This document shows, piece after piece, positions 3,846-6,456 of a stretch of DNA of 6,456 bases. The translations under genes and the position numbers were made by a program. A model generated the notes under the pieces. It was given only the letters and a program-made list of their open reading frames with translations, did not search any database and was not told where the DNA came from. Every line of letters starts with the position of its first letter. The first letter of the stretch is position 1. The stretch comes from Thermoplasmata archaeon (GTDB lineage Archaea; Thermoplasmatota; Thermoplasmata; Thermoplasmatales; Thermoplasmataceae), in the NCBI GenBank assembly GCA_021845155.1, contig JAKBSB010000075.1, positions 1-6,456 of the forward strand. Direction: 5' to 3'.

Positions 3846-6456
3846 TCAGGAAAATGAAACTGCATATCCCAGATTGTTGAACTCCTTCTTTATCTGGTCC
3901 CTGAAGGATCTGTCACCTATAATTTTTCCCAGTGTTAAACTCCTGGCTGTTTTCCTAACCGAAAACGCAGTCTTTATTGACCCCTCTGTGTAATAGAAAT
4001 AGAGGCCTGCAGATCCAAATGTTGATTTCAGGTATTGCTTGAAGAAGAGAGCCATATAATCCTTTGGCGATATTATCCTCCATATGTCGGTGTCGTTGAG
4101 GTTCAGCGGAAGATTCTTCTGTATATATATGATCCTTCTTTCCGTTGCCATGAGAAGTTCTGATATTTTTCCGGACTCCTCCATTCTGGAAATACTTGTG
4201 GAAAAAACATTGTCAATTTTATCCTGAAACATGTCTTCCAGGAGTCCCCGTGAAAAATACCCGTAATTCCTGATCAGACTGTTAAGAAAGATAGTAACGG
4301 CATCCTCCCGGCGGTACTTTTCTGGAACATAGATATACTTCCTTGCCGAGTCCCTTGCCACAAGGTTCTTAGTAAACAGGGACTTGAGTAGATCCCTGAT
4401 GCCGAAGACATCCCTTCTTAGATACGTGATGATATCTGATTCCGATGCAGGTCCGATCTCCATAATCGCCTTGAGTACTCTCTGTTCCTGATCGGACATC
4501 TCAGCGTTCCTTATTGATCTGTAAAGGGATATGGTCTCTATTGTTGCTGTGGCTGCTGTTCCAAATGGACCGTTGAACGTGAATATGAGATTTGACTGGA
4601 AATAATTCTGTATCTGCGTATTACGTATACCTGCGTAGGATGATTCAAATTCGGTTCTGAAACCAAGGATCTGTTCCTTCAGAAACTGGTACGTCAGTCG
4701 ATCATTTCCCTTCCTGGTTGAAGACCTGACCATAACTATCCTGAAGAGATCAGCAGGAGTCAGATCCGAGATTTCCATGTTTCCAAGGCATAGATTGTTT
4801 TCAACCCACCTGAAACCCTCCAGGTTAGTCACAGTGGAAAACTGTTCCCTGCATTTCTCCATGACAATGGCACTTACGTCAAGGTACGCCAGATTCTCAC
4901 TGAAATATCTGAGTATCTCTTCTTCACTTCCCCTGCTGTTCAGTATTATGTTGCTTATCCATATGGCAGAGTCCCCACGGTCCATGAAAAAAGTGGCAAC
5001 CTCCTCACCATTGAGAATAAACCTGGAGTTAAAGTCAGCGTCCCTCAGGTATATCCTCTCAAAATATATTGAGGCTGGATCATTGATATTCAGTATGATT
5101 GAACTCTGCACTTCATTCTTCCTGGACTCACCGTAATAGAGATCGTTCTTGAAATAGACTGGCTTGAGATCCATTCCCTTCAGTGTATCGCCGGGATAGA
5201 ACCAGAACCAGTGTGACATTTCCCGCGTAGATATGGGGCCAAATGCATTTATTATTCTCCCCAAAGCTTCATGTCTTTCCATGACTGGTTCAAGGCCCAT
5301 GACAGGTCTGTATCCAGTATCAGGGTCCTTTGTTATGCAGAGTTTGAACTCAAGATTTCGCAGTATCTGTTTGATACCTCTTGCGTCAATGGAAGATCTC
5401 TGAATCAGATCTGCCTCCTTCCCATATCCGTTGCTTATGATCCTGTAAATTTCCAACTCCTGTTTCCCTGCCTCTTCGTAACGCAGTGAGTGTAATGATT
5501 CCATGAGCCATTTTGATATATAGCACGGCCTGTTTTTAATTGCCTTAAGATAGAATACCTGCCCAGACTTTATTAGGTCATCAAGATCAGAATCCCTGAA
5601 ATCCCTGAATCTTACGCGTATGTTATCGGTATTCATGGCATATCCATATCTGCGGAAGTAATCACCGGTTGAATTCACAGTTTCGGTTACTGCCATTATA
5701 CGATCATTGAGAGGGTTCTCCCGGCTTGTTCCAAGGATGTTCTCAAGATCTGATTTTATCATGTACTGTTTCGAGAATACTGGCGTAATGTAATCGAAGA
5801 CGACGATACCTGACTGGACCAGCGGCTGCATTGCCTCGGTGATTAAATCCTCAGGCAGTGGGATCTTGATAAGAATTTCGTCCATTGTCATGGGACCAAA
5901 CGATCCAATTACCTTAAGAAGGGCCTCCTCCATGCTCAGTGATCCAGTGTTCTCGAGGTCATTCACAATGAAAACTGCAAGCCCTCCCCTGTTCTTTCTT
6001 CTTACCAGGTAAGCCTGCTCCAGCCTGTTAAGTGAATTCTTCAGTGCCTCTTCACTTATTTCGAGATGATGCTTCAGATCATTGAATGTCTTTCCATCGC
6101 ACTGGTCCATCACCTTTATGTCCAGAGGGTCAGGATCGATAGATCTCCTGAAATGGTCCCTGAAGAATTTGTAGTAGTCGCGGTTTATCCACTGGACACC
6201 TCTAACGTATGCACTTATGATCCTGTCTTCGTGGATCAGTTTGTCCGTTATATGGGCGAGATCGGTTTCCGCATATGGAAATGGTGAATTTATCCTGTTC
6301 CTGAATGGATCAAAATAGAGGAAGTGTGACGCAAACTCCATATAACTTTCTTCATCAGAAATCCTTGGAGTTTTCGCAGAGAAATATGATTCAACAAGCT
6401 TGAGATCATTGAGAATGAAGTGGACATCCCTCTCACCGTATATCTTATCCAGGATT
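3846..6456 (-). CDS. C-terminal part of a very large winged-helix-array protein, Lhr-helicase C-terminal-domain-like
   Basis: The frame is open from the TGA at 3846-3848 to the right edge, giving about 869 residues in the window. The Met at 6341 is internal: 38 more codons without a stop precede it (reading I-L-D-K-I-Y-G-E-R onward). Numbered from that Met, repeated winged-helix-like units can be seen at about 73-127, 137-190, 296-345, 357-404, 616-673 and 680-741, with a possible degenerate one at 212-275. The unit at 357-404 (HEALGRIINAFGPISTREMSHW) resembles the AlkZ/YcaQ-type HTH_42 fold. VRGVQWINRDYYKFFRDHFR (46-65) followed by a Pro-rich turn resembles the 'R-G-E-F...W-C-D...L-R-R-R-S' passage of bacterial Lhr after its helicase core. 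Residues 405-540 are mixed alpha/beta, and 778-830 form a beta-rich end. No Walker A, DExH or motif VI is present, so any helicase engine would lie beyond the edge. Large Lhr proteins unwind DNA or RNA:DNA duplexes in repair. The family call is from memory of motifs, not alignment. Confidence 0.6.
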   Translation of the reverse strand, partial: ILDKIYGERDVHFILNDLKLVESYFSAKTPRISDEESYMEFASHFLYFDPFRNRINSPFPYAETDLAHITDKLIHEDRIISAYVRGVQWINRDYYKFFRDHFRRSIDPDPLDIKVMDQCDGKTFNDLKHHLEISEEALKNSLNRLEQAYLVRRKNRGGLAVFIVNDLENTGSLSMEEALLKVIGSFGPMTMDEILIKIPLPEDLITEAMQPLVQSGIVVFDYITPVFSKQYMIKSDLENILGTSRENPLNDRIMAVTETVNSTGDYFRRYGYAMNTDNIRVRFRDFRDSDLDDLIKSGQVFYLKAIKNRPCYISKWLMESLHSLRYEEAGKQELEIYRIISNGYGKEADLIQRSSIDARGIKQILRNLEFKLCITKDPDTGYRPVMGLEPVMERHEALGRIINAFGPISTREMSHWFWFYPGDTLKGMDLKPVYFKNDLYYGESRKNEVQSSIILNINDPASIYFERIYLRDADFNSRFILNGEEVATFFMDRGDSAIWISNIILNSRGSEEEILRYFSENLAYLDVSAIVMEKCREQFSTVTNLEGFRWVENNLCLGNMEISDLTPADLFRIVMVRSSTRKGNDRLTYQFLKEQILGFRTEFESSYAGIRNTQIQNYFQSNLIFTFNGPFGTAATATIETISLYRSIRNAEMSDQEQRVLKAIMEIGPASESDIITYLRRDVFGIRDLLKSLFTKNLVARDSARKYIYVPEKYRREDAVTIFLNSLIRNYGYFSRGLLEDMFQDKIDNVFSTSISRMEESGKISELLMATERRIIYIQKNLPLNLNDTDIWRIISPKDYMALFFKQYLKSTFGSAGLYFYYTEGSIKTAFSVRKTARSLTLGKIIGDRSFRDQIKKEFNNLGYAVSFS

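Noticed and set aside
1..6456. CRISPR array, tRNA/rRNA genes, insertion sequences or prophage genes
   Set aside because: No regularly spaced repeats, cloverleaf-like T-arm signatures, transposase motifs or paired terminal repeats were seen on either strand.

Overview
The window looks archaeal, most likely Thermoplasmata (Thermoplasmatales-like). The reasons are heavy use of ATA (Ile) and AGG/AGA (Arg) codons, A/T-rich TATA-like boxes about 26-31 nt before start codons with almost no room for a leader, a regulator with two winged-helix domains of an archaeal type, and an N-glycosylation-rich secreted protein with a C-terminal membrane anchor. This placement is inferred from sequence style, not from a database match.

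Layout. (1) 1-1178, minus: an intact but truncated major facilitator (MFS) transporter whose 3' end runs off the left edge. (2) 1391-1759, minus: an HxlR-family winged-helix regulator just upstream of the transporter and in the same direction. The 212-nt gap between them holds a 12-bp inverted repeat (11/12) that flanks the presumed transporter promoter. (3) 1760-2051: a divergent intergenic region with candidate promoters for hxlR (minus) and the next gene (plus). (4) 2052-3005, plus: a secreted, probably glycosylated surface protein with a TTG start, a signal peptide, at least 13 N-x-S/T sequons, and a C-terminal membrane anchor ending in four arginines. (5) 3783-3002, minus: a two-gene operon of an 89-residue three-helix membrane protein and a regulator with two winged-helix domains. 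The regulator starts with TTG 2 nt after the upstream stop and has a good Shine-Dalgarno. Its stop codon overlaps that of the surface protein (shared CTAG). (6) 3846-6456, minus: the C-terminal ~870 residues of a very large protein made mainly of repeated winged-helix units, resembling the C-terminal region of large Lhr-type helicases. The reading frame is open to the right edge, so the N-terminal part lies outside the window.

How the genes may work together. Two regulator-plus-membrane-protein modules stand out. HxlR with an MFS exporter suggests ligand- or stress-controlled efflux. The small membrane protein with the two-winged-helix regulator may form a membrane-linked regulatory pair, possibly acting on its own promoter (which carries dyad sequences) and perhaps on the convergent surface-protein gene. 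These couplings are inferred from order and spacing. I found no CRISPR array, tRNA, rRNA, insertion sequence or recognisable defence cassette.
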